DNA from: JBILXY01 sp044378055
GTDB taxonomy: Bacteria > Patescibacteriota > JACMRA01
Direction of reading: 5' to 3'
Assembly (NCBI GenBank): GCA_044378055.1
Contig: JBILXY010000002.1
Span: forward strand, 27,976 to 91,975
Length of the DNA stretch: 64,000 bases
The position numbers and the translations under genes were made by a program. Shown piece by piece: positions 44,319 to 52,724 of this stretch. Under the pieces are notes generated by a model that worked only from the letters and a program-made list of their open reading frames with translations, made no database searches and was not told the origin of the DNA. Position 1 is the first letter of the stretch. Every line of letters begins with the position of its first letter.

Positions 44319-44537
44319 ATGAACATTGAAACAATTTTTAGTGTGCTGTTAGCCATAATTGCGATGGCGTTGCTGTATGGAGCTACACAAAAAGTATCGC
44401 CAAAAAAATGGATGCTTTGGATTGAAATTCCAGTAGCCATTGCTATCTGTGGGGCGCTTTCGTTAAACTGGCCAATTTGGCTGTGCTTGCTGATTCTCGA
44501 CTTCATACTAGCAATTTGCGTGTATAGTCTAGAATAG
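44319..44537 (+). CDS. Orphan small membrane protein
   Basis: 72 residues from the ATG at 44319 (a TTG at 44307 is in frame, less likely). Two or three hydrophobic segments split by GATQKVSPKKW. Own promoter-like boxes upstream and a 9-bp hairpin terminator downstream. No family recognised. Confidence 0.6.
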   Translation: MNIETIFSVLLAIIAMALLYGATQKVSPKKWMLWIEIPVAIAICGALSLNWPIWLCLLILDFILAICVYSLE

Positions 44538-44564
44538 TATATTTATGTTTTCCAAATAAAAAGT

Positions 44565-44612
44565 CCTCTCTGATTAAAAGCAACCTAGCCTTTCAGAGAG
44601 GCAATTTTTTTT
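44565..44612 (+). terminator. Terminator between convergent genes 44319 and 44615
   Basis: Stem CCTCTCTGA/TCAGAGAGG with a 19-base loop and TTTTTTTT on the plus strand. An A-rich left flank lets it serve the minus-strand glycosyltransferase too. Confidence 0.8.
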
Positions 44613-44614
44613 GC

Positions 44615-46258
44615 TTAATTTTGCTTAACCCAAAATGAATATCTTCCGCTTACCTGTTCTTCTAAAATATAATTTTGTGGAAGATAGGCCAATAACTTCT
44701 TGGACAGGCTAGATTGTGAATCGATTAAAATTAATTTTGTGTTCTTTTCTACTAAAAGTTTGTATAGCCCCTCTTCGTTAATTCCTATTAAAGGGTGATA
44801 ATCTACCACATATTTATAGGCATTCAATCTTCCTGAAAGAGGATAAATTTCTGGCATTGTTGAAGCTATAAAAATTTTATCGTTATCGGAGGTGTATTTT
44901 TGGACTGTGGGGACCAGAAGGCGGGTTTTATCTACTGTGTTTGGGTCGAAACTTCTTTGCCAATTTGCTAGGCTTTGCTGACCTGTTATAACTGAATTAA
45001 AACCATTTATCCCCCAGTATTTATCAATATTAAAATAGTTTAAAACCCCACTTCCACCTGTAAAATTGCTTAGCAGAATTTGGAAGAAAACGAGACCTGC
45101 CAAAACCGAGGCTAGTTTCGATGTAAAGTTTAAATTTGAGTGTTTCGCCAAACTTATAATCCAAACTATAAAAATGGCTGTAATTGGCAATATTTGTTGT
45201 AGATAATGGGGATAACTTCGTTCGGCAATAAACACACTAAAAGTGGCAATACTTAACCAGTTAATAATTATAAATCCATTTTTACCTAAATTATATTTCT
45301 GAAATTGACCTTGCAAGAAAGCGTAAAGTGTAGCTAAAAATACAGCGATGACGAGGAAAAACCTGAAATATAAAGCTTTAATTGGAACAATGAAACCTAG
45401 TAAAACTGGATAGGAATTTTCTGGAAGATAGTAAGTGTTGTTATATTGCCAAACCGCAAACCAAAACTGATTAAAATAGCCACTGGCAAAATAGACTAAG
45501 CCAATTAAAACTGGCAGAAAAACCGAGGAAATTAGAATAATTCCCAAAGAAATCCAAACTTTTTTATTTTGAATAAATTGAATAGTTTTAGGGTAAATTT
45601 CTGAAACTGAATTGATGGTTTTTACCAACCAAACCGTGTACAAAATTACAATTAACCAAGCTATTTCAGCCAGTGCCGGAATTTTAGTAAGAATAGCAAG
45701 GCTAAAAGATAAACCGCCAGCTATTAAGTTAAGGTATATTTTGGAGAACTTATTAGCTTCGATTTCCTCGGTAAAGTTTGATAATTTTGAAATTTGTGGA
45801 GCGATGAAGTAAAAACCAAGCAAAACCAAAGGTACAAACAAGTTTTCGCCATTAAATATGGTAACTTCAAAATATACAGCTTGAAGGGCGATTGATACAA
45901 AAAATGCGACTTGGGATAATTTTTCCCCAAAATTAAATACATTTTTAGATATTTTATAAACCAGGAAACAAATCAGGAAACCAAGGAGGAAGTTTAGCAC
46001 CCGAAGTGGCCACAATTCCATTCCAAACAACCAAACAGAGAGAGAATAAACAATATAAATTAGCGGTGGTTTATTATCCCAAGCCCCAACATAAAGCCAC
46101 TCCCCGCCCTTTACTATGCTTTGAGCAACAGCTAGATAATAATTTTCATCACCATACCAAAAAGTTTCAAAAAAAGATGGTAATCTGAAGAACAAAAGCG
46201 TAAAAAAACCAATAACTAAAAACCTAAATTCCATTAAAATATTTTTAAAAAGATTCAT
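44615..46258 (-). CDS. GT39/PMT-like membrane glycosyltransferase
   Basis: 547 residues with about 11-12 membrane segments. The first outer loop has GDENYYLAVAQSIVKGGEWLYVG-like motifs, quoted as WYGDENYYLAVA (acidic catalytic pair) and AWDNKPPLIYIVYSL, both typical of the PMT_2 group that takes sugars from polyprenyl-phosphate donors. The C-terminal ~120 residues form an outside soluble domain. A DPM-like donor synthase (46754) and GtrA (47484) lie nearby, which makes lipid-linked mannose or glucose the likely donor. Confidence 0.8.
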   Translation of the reverse strand: MNLFKNILMEFRFLVIGFFTLLFFRLPSFFETFWYGDENYYLAVAQSIVKGGEWLYVGAWDNKPPLIYIVYSLSVWLFGMELWPLRVLNFLLGFLICFLVYKISKNVFNFGEKLSQVAFFVSIALQAVYFEVTIFNGENLFVPLVLLGFYFIAPQISKLSNFTEEIEANKFSKIYLNLIAGGLSFSLAILTKIPALAEIAWLIVILYTVWLVKTINSVSEIYPKTIQFIQNKKVWISLGIILISSVFLPVLIGLVYFASGYFNQFWFAVWQYNNTYYLPENSYPVLLGFIVPIKALYFRFFLVIAVFLATLYAFLQGQFQKYNLGKNGFIIINWLSIATFSVFIAERSYPHYLQQILPITAIFIVWIISLAKHSNLNFTSKLASVLAGLVFFQILLSNFTGGSGVLNYFNIDKYWGINGFNSVITGQQSLANWQRSFDPNTVDKTRLLVPTVQKYTSDNDKIFIASTMPEIYPLSGRLNAYKYVVDYHPLIGINEEGLYKLLVEKNTKLILIDSQSSLSKKLLAYLPQNYILEEQVSGRYSFWVKQN

Positions 46259-46373
46259 GCTTCAGTATTGAAATAATTGAGAATTGAAGTCAATAAACTA
46301 GGACTTCATATCAACGACTTATAATTTGGAGCAAAGAAAAAAACCATCCATTTGGACAGTTTCTGGTTTAATA

Positions 46374-46622
46374 TTAAGTTGTATTTTTAACCTTTACACT
46401 TTTTGGTCTTACCAATGCTAAATTTACTGGCAACTCTTCTTGAGTTTTATTAGTATAAGCACGATCGAATCTCTCGCCGCTCGAATCAAAAATTTCTTTA
46501 CATGCTCGACATTGAAAAGTGTTTGTTATTCTACACATTTGAAATAAGCTACAATAACTCGAATTCCCTCCACAATTTTGCTCTGAAATATGAGGAGTTT
46601 CAGCATCTCTATGTTGACCCAT
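46374..46622 (-). CDS. Orphan small Cys-rich protein
   Basis: 82 residues with Cys at CGGNSSYC, MC and FQCRACKEIF; the last is a CxxC knuckle, so a zinc-binding ribbon is possible. The C-terminal half is basic. AGAAGGATAAAAA before the ATG is a good ribosome site. A weak hairpin and a T-run follow on the minus strand (about 46335-46360). Not recognised. Confidence 0.5.
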   Translation of the reverse strand: MGQHRDAETPHISEQNCGGNSSYCSLFQMCRITNTFQCRACKEIFDSSGERFDRAYTNKTQEELPVNLALVRPKSVKVKNTT

Positions 46623-46753
46623 TTTTTATCCTTCTTGCTAAATTATTTTAATGCTGTTTGATAAGCAGTTATTAACCAATAGCAAAAATTTGTGGCTAGT
46701 CAAATTTACTTCCTTTTGACAAAACTAGGGGTATTTTGGAAAGCTGAATTGTT

Positions 46754-47482
46754 ATGAACAAATATGTGCTTGGAATTGTAATTCCCACCTATAAAGAAAG
46801 TGAGAATATTTCAGATTTACTTGAAAAAATTGCTGATGAAGTTAAAAAAGATGAAATTAGTACCTTGGTTTTGGTTATGGATGATAATTCCCCAGACGGA
46901 ACCGCGGATTTAGCCAAGGCAAGTGCTGCCAAACTTAACAGTGAAGATTTTACAATCGAAGTTAAAGTTCGCCCTGGTAAAATGGGCCTTGCTTCAGCTT
47001 ATATACAAGGTTTTGAACATATTAAAGACAGAGTGGATTTTCTTCAAGAAATGGACGCAGATTTTTCCCATAATCCAAAATATTTAAAAGAATTAGTTCA
47101 TCAAGCTAAAGCAGGATATGACTATGTAATTGGTTCGCGAAATATTCCTGGTGGAAGCGTGGTTGGTTGGGGCCCTGTGCGAAATATGGTAAGCAAGCTT
47201 GGTTCATTGTATTCAAAAATAATTTTAGGCGTAAACATTAACGATTTTACTGGTGGATTCAACCTTTATAACACAAAAGTTTTTGATAAACTAGATTTAA
47301 AAAGCATCAAAGCCGAAGGCTATTTATTCCAAATTGAAATGAAATATAGGGCCGCTAAGCTTGGTTTTAAATTTACCGAAATTCCTATTGTTTTTGTTGA
47401 TAGGCAGAAGGGAAAAAGCAAGTTTAATAAAAAGATTGTATTGGAAGCTTTGCTGGGTGTAATTAGACTAAGGACCAGTTAA
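46754..47482 (+). CDS. Polyprenol-phosphate mannosyltransferase-like GT2 (DPM1-like)
   Basis: 242 residues. GT2 fold with LGIVIPTYKESENISDLL, VMDDNSPDGTADLA, LQEMDADFSHNPKYL (DxD), VIGSRNIPGGSVVGWG and EIPIVFVDRQKGKSKF. It moves a sugar from a nucleotide donor to polyprenyl phosphate at the inner membrane face. It has no C-terminal membrane helices; the GtrA-type protein encoded next, two bases downstream, probably supplies the membrane part. Confidence 0.9.
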   Translation: MNKYVLGIVIPTYKESENISDLLEKIADEVKKDEISTLVLVMDDNSPDGTADLAKASAAKLNSEDFTIEVKVRPGKMGLASAYIQGFEHIKDRVDFLQEMDADFSHNPKYLKELVHQAKAGYDYVIGSRNIPGGSVVGWGPVRNMVSKLGSLYSKIILGVNINDFTGGFNLYNTKVFDKLDLKSIKAEGYLFQIEMKYRAAKLGFKFTEIPIVFVDRQKGKSKFNKKIVLEALLGVIRLRTS

Positions 47483-47483
47483 T

Positions 47484-47954
47484 ATGTTTACTGGCGAAGT
47501 TTACAGACTATTTATTTTTGTAGTTTTGGCGGGAGTAAGAACTTTGTTAGAACTGGGATTGTGGAAATTCCTAGTGGTGATTGGTGAAAAATCTGAAAAA
47601 ATTACTAGTTTTCTTAGCTTAATTAGATTAAATATTTATGCTTTCTCTCACGGAGTTTCTTTTATAGCCTCGGTTATTGCTAGTTATTTTTTGAATAGAT
47701 ACATTACCTTTTCTGATACAAACCAGTTAACAAACCCTGAACTTGTTACAAAGTTTGTAGTTGTAAGTGTTATAACTTTGGTTATTTCGGTTTGGTTGAT
47801 TAACTTTTTAACTTCTGAAAAGTTTATTTTAGAAAAAGTAAAACTGTTTGATCTGGTTAACAAACACTGGCCTTTATTAGCCAAGATTGGAACCATAGGG
47901 GTTACCATGCTGATTAATTATTTTGGCTACAGGTGGTTTGTTTTTCTTGTTTAA
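47484..47954 (+). CDS. GtrA-like membrane protein
   Basis: 156 residues with four membrane segments, including SFIASVIASYFLNRYITF, which matches the GtrA family core (xxNFxxxRxxxF). The final segment ends in NYFGYRWFVF. GtrA proteins are thought to flip polyprenyl-linked sugars. The start lies two bases after the stop of the GT2 gene, so the two form one operon. Confidence 0.85.
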   Translation: MFTGEVYRLFIFVVLAGVRTLLELGLWKFLVVIGEKSEKITSFLSLIRLNIYAFSHGVSFIASVIASYFLNRYITFSDTNQLTNPELVTKFVVVSVITLVISVWLINFLTSEKFILEKVKLFDLVNKHWPLLAKIGTIGVTMLINYFGYRWFVFLV

Positions 47955-48047
47955 CTGTTGGATTTAATTTTGGAGGGTAAATAAATGTCTAATCTTTGGG
48001 CATAATTTTTTCTTTACATGTTAAACTTAAACATGCTTATTTAATTT

Positions 48048-48728
48048 ATGGGAAAATCACTCATTTCTATAAATAATTTGAACAAATCCTTTACACTTCA
48101 AAAGGAAATTTCACCACTTGGCAGCAGAAAAATTAATGTACTTCAGAATTTTAATTTTCAATCAGACAAACCAGATATTATCGGCTTAATTGGAGAAAAA
48201 AATTCAGGCAAAACTACATTGTTTAAAATATTAATTGGTTGCATCCCACCTTGCAGTGGCGAAGTTAATGTACTTGGTTTAAAGCCAAACTTTAGAGACA
48301 CAAAATACTCTACACAAATTGGTTTTGTTAGTGGTCTTAAATTTACAGATTCCACCTTACCTATACAAGAATCCTTAACACTTTTGGCATATTTGCTGAA
48401 TATTCCAGAGGTTGAATTTACAAAAAGATGCATGAAATTAATCAACGATTTCCAATTTAACCAGCTATTAAACATCCCAATTAACCAGCTTAATAATATG
48501 GAAAAAATACAATTTGAATTAATTTGTGCCCTAATACACAACCCTAAAATAGTATTTATAGACAATATAATTGATGACTTAAATTCACAGATTTTAGAAA
48601 AGGTGAAGTCTTTAATTTTAGAATATCATAAAAAGGAAAAAACCAGCTTTATCATATTCAGCCAAAACAAAGATAAGATAGATAACATCTGCCAGAATTT
48701 GGTTCAAATAAAACAAAATGAGTTTTAA
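48048..48728 (+). CDS. Degenerate ABC-type ATPase
   Basis: 226 residues, one ATP-binding cassette. Walker A GEKNSGKTTLF is intact, but the signature reads NQLNNMEKIQFEL instead of LSGGQ, and Walker B reads PKIVFIDNIIDDL with Asn where the catalytic Glu should be. The order of segments still matches ABC transporter ATPases of the polysaccharide or ABC-2 type. No permease is adjacent. It probably binds nucleotide but may hydrolyse poorly, acting as a regulatory or non-transport subunit. No Shine-Dalgarno. Confidence 0.75.
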   Translation: MGKSLISINNLNKSFTLQKEISPLGSRKINVLQNFNFQSDKPDIIGLIGEKNSGKTTLFKILIGCIPPCSGEVNVLGLKPNFRDTKYSTQIGFVSGLKFTDSTLPIQESLTLLAYLLNIPEVEFTKRCMKLINDFQFNQLLNIPINQLNNMEKIQFELICALIHNPKIVFIDNIIDDLNSQILEKVKSLILEYHKKEKTSFIIFSQNKDKIDNICQNLVQIKQNEF

Positions 48729-48765
48729 ATTGACTTTTTAGCTAGTCTTGCCTTAGCTTAAGAAC

Positions 48766-49785
48766 ATGAGCAATAATTATGTGGATTACCGATCTTTTCT
48801 TATGGCCAATGTGGAGACTATGCTTCAAGCAGCCTCTACTTTAAGGCAGTCGGCTGGAATTGAAAGTGAAGATTTATTTGGAGCTGAAAGTGATGATCAA
48901 AATACCGGCAAAACAGATATTCAATGGATACAAAAAGCAGAAAATTTATCTCCATTTCAAGTTTTGCTGAAAGAAAAAGACAGTTTAGGATTATTCGTAT
49001 CGGGAAATCCTTTGGATGAATACCAACATATTCTCGAATGGGTTCAGGAAACAGCCGCAAGAGACGATATACATCTGATTTTAATTACTAAAATTCGCAA
49101 AATATTTACCAAAGCCGGACAAATGATGTTCGCCCTGCAAATTACTATGTACAATGCCGAAGTTGAAGGTGTTATCTTCCCTAAAAAAGCCATGGATCTT
49201 TCACCAAGATTAGCCGAAGGGGAACTTTTCTGGGTTCGTGGAAAAATAAGCGTTCCAAAAAAACGAGACACCAAACAAAAACCTTTACCATCGACTCCGA
49301 TTGCTGATGCAAATGAAGATTTAGATACCTCTAGCGAGGGGAATGTTGAGCAGCCTATTTCTGAAACTGTTGAGGAAGTTAAGGAATACGATGAATTACC
49401 AAAACTATTAATCGACAATTTAGTTCCATTCCAAGAAGGCGCTCTGGCCGTTTTAGCCGATGAAGACATAAGAATTTCAATTAATCGCGAGAAACTTTTT
49501 AAATCTGTAAACTGGGAAAAGCTTAAAGTAGATCCAAATTCTTTCCATGAAAATTTCGGAGAAAGTAACAATAAAAGAGTGCCTGAAGATAAATCTGGAA
49601 AACCCAAGTTGATTAAATTAACCAAAGATGTCGGGGCAAGTGCTTTAATGGAGGTAAAACAAAATTTGAAAAAAACCCCAGAAACTGGAACTATTGAAGT
49701 TGAAGTTTGGGTTGAAAACTTGGGTGAGTTGAAAAAGGTAAAAGGCCAATTCTGGCTTCCTGAATCTATCGCCAAAAATTATTAG
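48766..49785 (+). CDS. dnaE: Stand-alone C-terminal part of DNA polymerase III alpha
   Basis: 339 residues. FLMANVETMLQAASTL followed by DLFGAES matches the stretch just after the DnaE helix-hairpin-helix region; LLKEKDSLGLFVSGNPLDEY is the DnaE hallmark EKExLGxYxSGHPL; KIRKIFTKAGQMMFALQIT begins the OB fold that binds single-stranded DNA; and LIKLTKDVGASALMEVKQNL, then TIEVEVWVENLGEL, resembles the final tau-binding domain. PHP, palm, thumb and finger parts are absent, and the upstream gene is an unrelated ABC ATPase. Either a split polymerase subunit or a gene fragment. An insert of about 50 residues (acidic, near 175-210) lies within the OB region. Confidence 0.75.
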   Translation: MSNNYVDYRSFLMANVETMLQAASTLRQSAGIESEDLFGAESDDQNTGKTDIQWIQKAENLSPFQVLLKEKDSLGLFVSGNPLDEYQHILEWVQETAARDDIHLILITKIRKIFTKAGQMMFALQITMYNAEVEGVIFPKKAMDLSPRLAEGELFWVRGKISVPKKRDTKQKPLPSTPIADANEDLDTSSEGNVEQPISETVEEVKEYDELPKLLIDNLVPFQEGALAVLADEDIRISINREKLFKSVNWEKLKVDPNSFHENFGESNNKRVPEDKSGKPKLIKLTKDVGASALMEVKQNLKKTPETGTIEVEVWVENLGELKKVKGQFWLPESIAKNY

Positions 49786-49850
49786 GTGTTAGATTTGTTT
49801 TCATCTGTTTGCCTTGCTAAAATATTGCTTTTGTATAACTTTTAAAATAC

Positions 49851-50876
49851 ATGATTCCAATTACAATTTTAACAGGTTTTCTAGGTAGCGGTAAGACAAC
49901 TTTAGTAAACAAAATTATTCAAGATAACCCAAAATTAAAGTTTGGTTTAATTATTAACGAATTTGGCAGTGAAGGTATCGATGGGCAATTAGTTGAAACC
50001 AGTGGTGAGGAGTTGGTTGAGATGTCGAATGGTTGTTTGTGCTGCATTGTAAGAAAAGATTTACAGGAAGCAGTTCTAAAGCTTGCCGAACAAAAAATTG
50101 ATTACATTATTATTGAAGCTTCCGGACTTGCTGAACCAAAACCTGTGGCACAAACTTTTGCTATGGAAAATTTGGAAGAGAAAGTTCAGCTCGATGCAGT
50201 TGTAGCTGTTTTAGATTGCGAAAACTATAATTTAACCAGCGAAACTTATCAGGTTGCCGTGGAACAAATTGAATTTGCCGATATTGTTATTTTAAATAAG
50301 CTGGATAATATTGATGAAAAAAGACTTGCTACTTTTTATACATTGGTTAAACAAATTAATTCCGATGCAGTTATTCTTGAAAACAAACCAGATTCTTTCC
50401 ACACTTCTTTATTGATAGATGCTGGAAAATGGAGCGTTGAAAGATTGGAAGCTTTAGAAGATGAGGAAGACGATCACGACCATTCAGAACATGATCACCA
50501 TGAACACAATCACGACGATGACCACGGTCATTCAGGCCATCATCACGATCATGCACATCATCACGGACATGAACACGATGAAGTTGATGAGGTTGTGTTT
50601 ACTACAACAATTCCTTTAGATCCAGGTAAACTTGATGATTGGTTAATTAACCACTTCCCAAAAAATGTAGTTAGAGCCAAAGGTTTAATAAATATTCAGC
50701 TTTCTGAAACAGACACTAAAATGTTTTTGTTCCAAATGATTGGTGCTAAAAGATTGTTAGATCATTTTCAGCCAAAAAAAGAAATTGATCAGCATACAAC
50801 AAGATTAGTTTTAATTGGAAAAAATTTGAATAAAGAAGAGATTTTAAATAATTTAAATCTGGTTTTAGGTCTTTAG
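49851..50876 (+). CDS. CobW/COG0523 GTPase with His-rich metal loop
   Basis: 341 residues. Walker A ILTGFLGSGKTTLVNKI, the family metal motif GCLCC (SNGCLCCIVRKDL), EASGLAEPKPV, ILNKLD, and a C-terminal CobW domain from about residue 250. Residues about 205-243 are almost solid His and Asp (over 15 His), the usual metal-binding tail placed here between the domains. COG0523 proteins deliver zinc, cobalt or other metals to client enzymes; the metal cannot be read from sequence. No Zur-type operator is seen upstream. Confidence 0.92.
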   Translation: MIPITILTGFLGSGKTTLVNKIIQDNPKLKFGLIINEFGSEGIDGQLVETSGEELVEMSNGCLCCIVRKDLQEAVLKLAEQKIDYIIIEASGLAEPKPVAQTFAMENLEEKVQLDAVVAVLDCENYNLTSETYQVAVEQIEFADIVILNKLDNIDEKRLATFYTLVKQINSDAVILENKPDSFHTSLLIDAGKWSVERLEALEDEEDDHDHSEHDHHEHNHDDDHGHSGHHHDHAHHHGHEHDEVDEVVFTTTIPLDPGKLDDWLINHFPKNVVRAKGLINIQLSETDTKMFLFQMIGAKRLLDHFQPKKEIDQHTTRLVLIGKNLNKEEILNNLNLVLGL

Positions 50877-50917
50877 AATAACACTTTCGCCAAATATATT
50901 CAACTTGTTAAAATTAC

Positions 50918-50945
50918 TTGACACTTAACAAAAAAAGTGTAAGAT
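50918..50945 (+). promoter_or_regulatory. Strong sigma70-type promoter with internal dyad
   Basis: TTGACA, 16 bases, TAAGAT. ACACTT (50921-50926) and AAGTGT (50935-50940) form an inverted repeat overlapping both boxes, a possible operator. This is the best -35 match in the window. Confidence 0.6.
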
Positions 50946-50951
50946 TAAAAT

Positions 50952-51044
50952 ATGTTCTTTTGGGATAGGTAAGATATAACGATGGCCTATTTCAAAAAGC
51001 ATGATGAAGTTTCAGAGTCCCGCAAGGGACTTTGTTTATTTGTT
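50952..51044 (+). ncRNA. Candidate small RNA, about 85-90 nt
   Basis: Starting about 7 bases after the -10 box and ending at a clear terminator, this unit holds no credible gene. A 24-codon frame (ATG at 50982, TGA at 51056) runs past the terminator U-tract, so it could not be fully transcribed. The unit sits between the CobW gene and a separate gene at 51090. I recognise no known RNA family. Confidence 0.4.
51014..51044 (+). terminator. Terminator of the candidate small RNA
   Basis: AGTCCC-GCAA-GGGACT (extended to 8 bp with A-T and G-T), then TTGTTTATTTGTTT. Confidence 0.75.
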
Positions 51045-51089
51045 TGGAGATATTGACGGATTGCTTAAACTGTTTCAAAAATAATCAAC

Positions 51090-51392
51090 ATGCCCATTTC
51101 AATTCAAGATTCAAACAAACTAGTTCAAGAAATAGATTTACAAATTCTAGATTTACTACAAAAAAGATTTGAAATTACTAATCAGGTTGCAGAAATTAGC
51201 GAGATAGACAAGAAAACTGTTGAAAAGGGAATCAAAGAATATCAATTGAATCTTATTCATACTGCCAAAACTAAAGGCTTAAGAAGAACTTTAATCCGCA
51301 AAATATTTCGCTCAATTCAGCAGGATGCGCAGTACAGTTTAAATAAAAAAGTTAAAAAGTTAGCTGCAGAAAACGAATCAGCTAAGATTTAA
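51090..51392 (+). CDS. AroQ-type chorismate-mutase-like small helical protein
   Basis: 100 residues, all helical. VQEIDLQILDLLQKRFEITNQVAEI matches helix 1 of AroQ chorismate mutases (quoted in part: IDLQILDLLQKRF with the conserved Arg). The usual active-site Lys is replaced by IS at the expected place, and the Asp-Arg-Glu segment appears as EKGIKEYQL. So the fold is likely but the activity is doubtful; it may be a structural relative. No shikimate-pathway gene is in the window. Confidence 0.6.
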   Translation: MPISIQDSNKLVQEIDLQILDLLQKRFEITNQVAEISEIDKKTVEKGIKEYQLNLIHTAKTKGLRRTLIRKIFRSIQQDAQYSLNKKVKKLAAENESAKI

Positions 51393-51397
51393 AATGG

Positions 51398-52003
51398 CTA
51401 GAGGCTAACAAAGAAACTTTGGCCAATATATACTCCATAAACTACTATTGCAATACTGGATAAAAGTAAAAGAAATCCGGCGATAGCAGATAATAATGAA
51501 ACTAGACCATCTTTTGTTACAATTCCAAGTGCAACCATTAAAACAATTAACGAAGATAAAGAGTTTATTATTGGCAAAGGAATAATCATTACTATTGAAG
51601 CTGCTAAAATACCCAAACCGAGCAAAGGTTTAGAAAATTTAGAATTTGTTACCCACCCTAACCTAGGTTTTATAACTAATTCAACCCACCCTAAAAGCTT
51701 GGTCATGGCTTTAAAAAAACCACCGTCTGGTTTGAAAGGTAATTTCCTATTGTTTATAAAATTTGGAAGTCTGAACTCTTCCTTGTTTAAAATTAAGCTG
51801 AAAGAAAGAAAAATACAGGCGATGGCGAAAGGTGTATTAATTCCAGGCGGAGTAAAAGGCAAAGCAATTGGTAAGGCTAATAAAGCAATTATAACGGCGG
51901 AAGAACGATAACCAAAGTGAGTTGTAAAATCGGAGATACGAACAACACCATCTGCGGATTCTTTCTGAATAATTTCTTGAATTTCTTGTGATACTTTTAA
52001 CAT
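51398..52003 (-). CDS. ExoD family membrane protein
   Basis: 201 residues. After a short helical start (EIIQKESADGVVRISDFTT) come FGYRSSAVIIALLALPIALP, FTPPGINTPFAIACIFLSFS, the loop WLPxF-like RLPNFINNRKLPF, and three further membrane segments. This matches ExoD (exopolysaccharide synthesis) proteins, whose exact function is unknown. It is convergent with the chorismate-mutase-like gene, six bases apart. Confidence 0.85.
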   Translation of the reverse strand: MLKVSQEIQEIIQKESADGVVRISDFTTHFGYRSSAVIIALLALPIALPFTPPGINTPFAIACIFLSFSLILNKEEFRLPNFINNRKLPFKPDGGFFKAMTKLLGWVELVIKPRLGWVTNSKFSKPLLGLGILAASIVMIIPLPIINSLSSLIVLMVALGIVTKDGLVSLLSAIAGFLLLLSSIAIVVYGVYIGQSFFVSL

Positions 52004-52049
52004 AATTTTATTTAATTAAGGATTATTAGAATTTAAAAAACCGGTCAAT

Positions 52050-52074
52050 AAAAAACCCTTCAAGATTATGAAGG
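52050..52074 (-). terminator. Rho-independent terminator of orphan gene 52088
   Basis: CCTTCA-TAATCT-TGAAGG then GTTTTTTATT on the minus strand. Confidence 0.8.
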
Positions 52075-52087
52075 ATAATGGAAAAAA

Positions 52088-52624
52088 CTAATGTTTCTGA
52101 AGCTTTATTCCATAATATATTTGGTTTTTTTGGCCATCTAAAGTAACATAACAATTTATTTGCAATTCAGTCTTACCAATTGAACCAACTGATCTTTGAA
52201 AAACAAATTTTGCTTCGCCTTCAACACCAAGGGTATTGATTGTAAGTTTGTTTGTATTAAGATAAAGTGATTCAATTCTTGATCGACGAGCCCTAATTAG
52301 ACTAGCGTCGTTTGAATGCCAACCAGCAACATCGTTGAGGCTATCCCAATTAATTATTGCAGATTCATGGTCGATGCATTCCAATGATTCAAAGTTGAAC
52401 CAATTTTGAAATGCCTTTCCTTCCGATGTAACAAACTCAATATAAAAACCTTGGTCAATTGTTAATTCATCTTGTTCATGTTTATCAGAGTAGATTAATT
52501 GAAAATAAATAAACTGAAGAAATAGTTCTGGCGTTTGAAACTTAATATCCCAGTTGATATTTGAAAGCTCATTTAAGAATTGAATGACATTAGGTGTTAT
52601 TACTATCTTATTTCTTTGTATCAC
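52088..52624 (-). CDS. Orphan protein, function unknown
   Basis: 178 residues from a GTG start (GAGGGTAAA about 12 bases upstream). Aromatic-rich and soluble; ends with a beta-rich segment (ELQINCYVTLDGQKNQIYYGIKL, quoted as NCYVTLDGQKNQIYYG). No family recognised. Single-gene unit with a strong terminator. Confidence 0.55.
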   Translation of the reverse strand: MIQRNKIVITPNVIQFLNELSNINWDIKFQTPELFLQFIYFQLIYSDKHEQDELTIDQGFYIEFVTSEGKAFQNWFNFESLECIDHESAIINWDSLNDVAGWHSNDASLIRARRSRIESLYLNTNKLTINTLGVEGEAKFVFQRSVGSIGKTELQINCYVTLDGQKNQIYYGIKLQKH

Positions 52625-52683
52625 AAAAAAAATTTACCCTCGGCTATCTACACTAAACTTGTTAAAGTTATTTAAAACTTTGT

Positions 52684-52713
52684 AAAGAAAAATTCCCACT
52701 TTTTAGGTGGGAA
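52684..52713 (-). terminator. Rho-independent terminator of orphan gene 52725
   Basis: TTCCCAC/GTGGGAA (7 bp) then TTTTTCTTT on the minus strand. Confidence 0.8.
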
Positions 52714-52724
52714 AAGTGTAAGCT

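Noticed and set aside
50982..51056. 24-codon frame in the candidate small RNA
   Set aside because: The terminator U-tract lies inside the frame, so the message would end before the stop codon; no Shine-Dalgarno.
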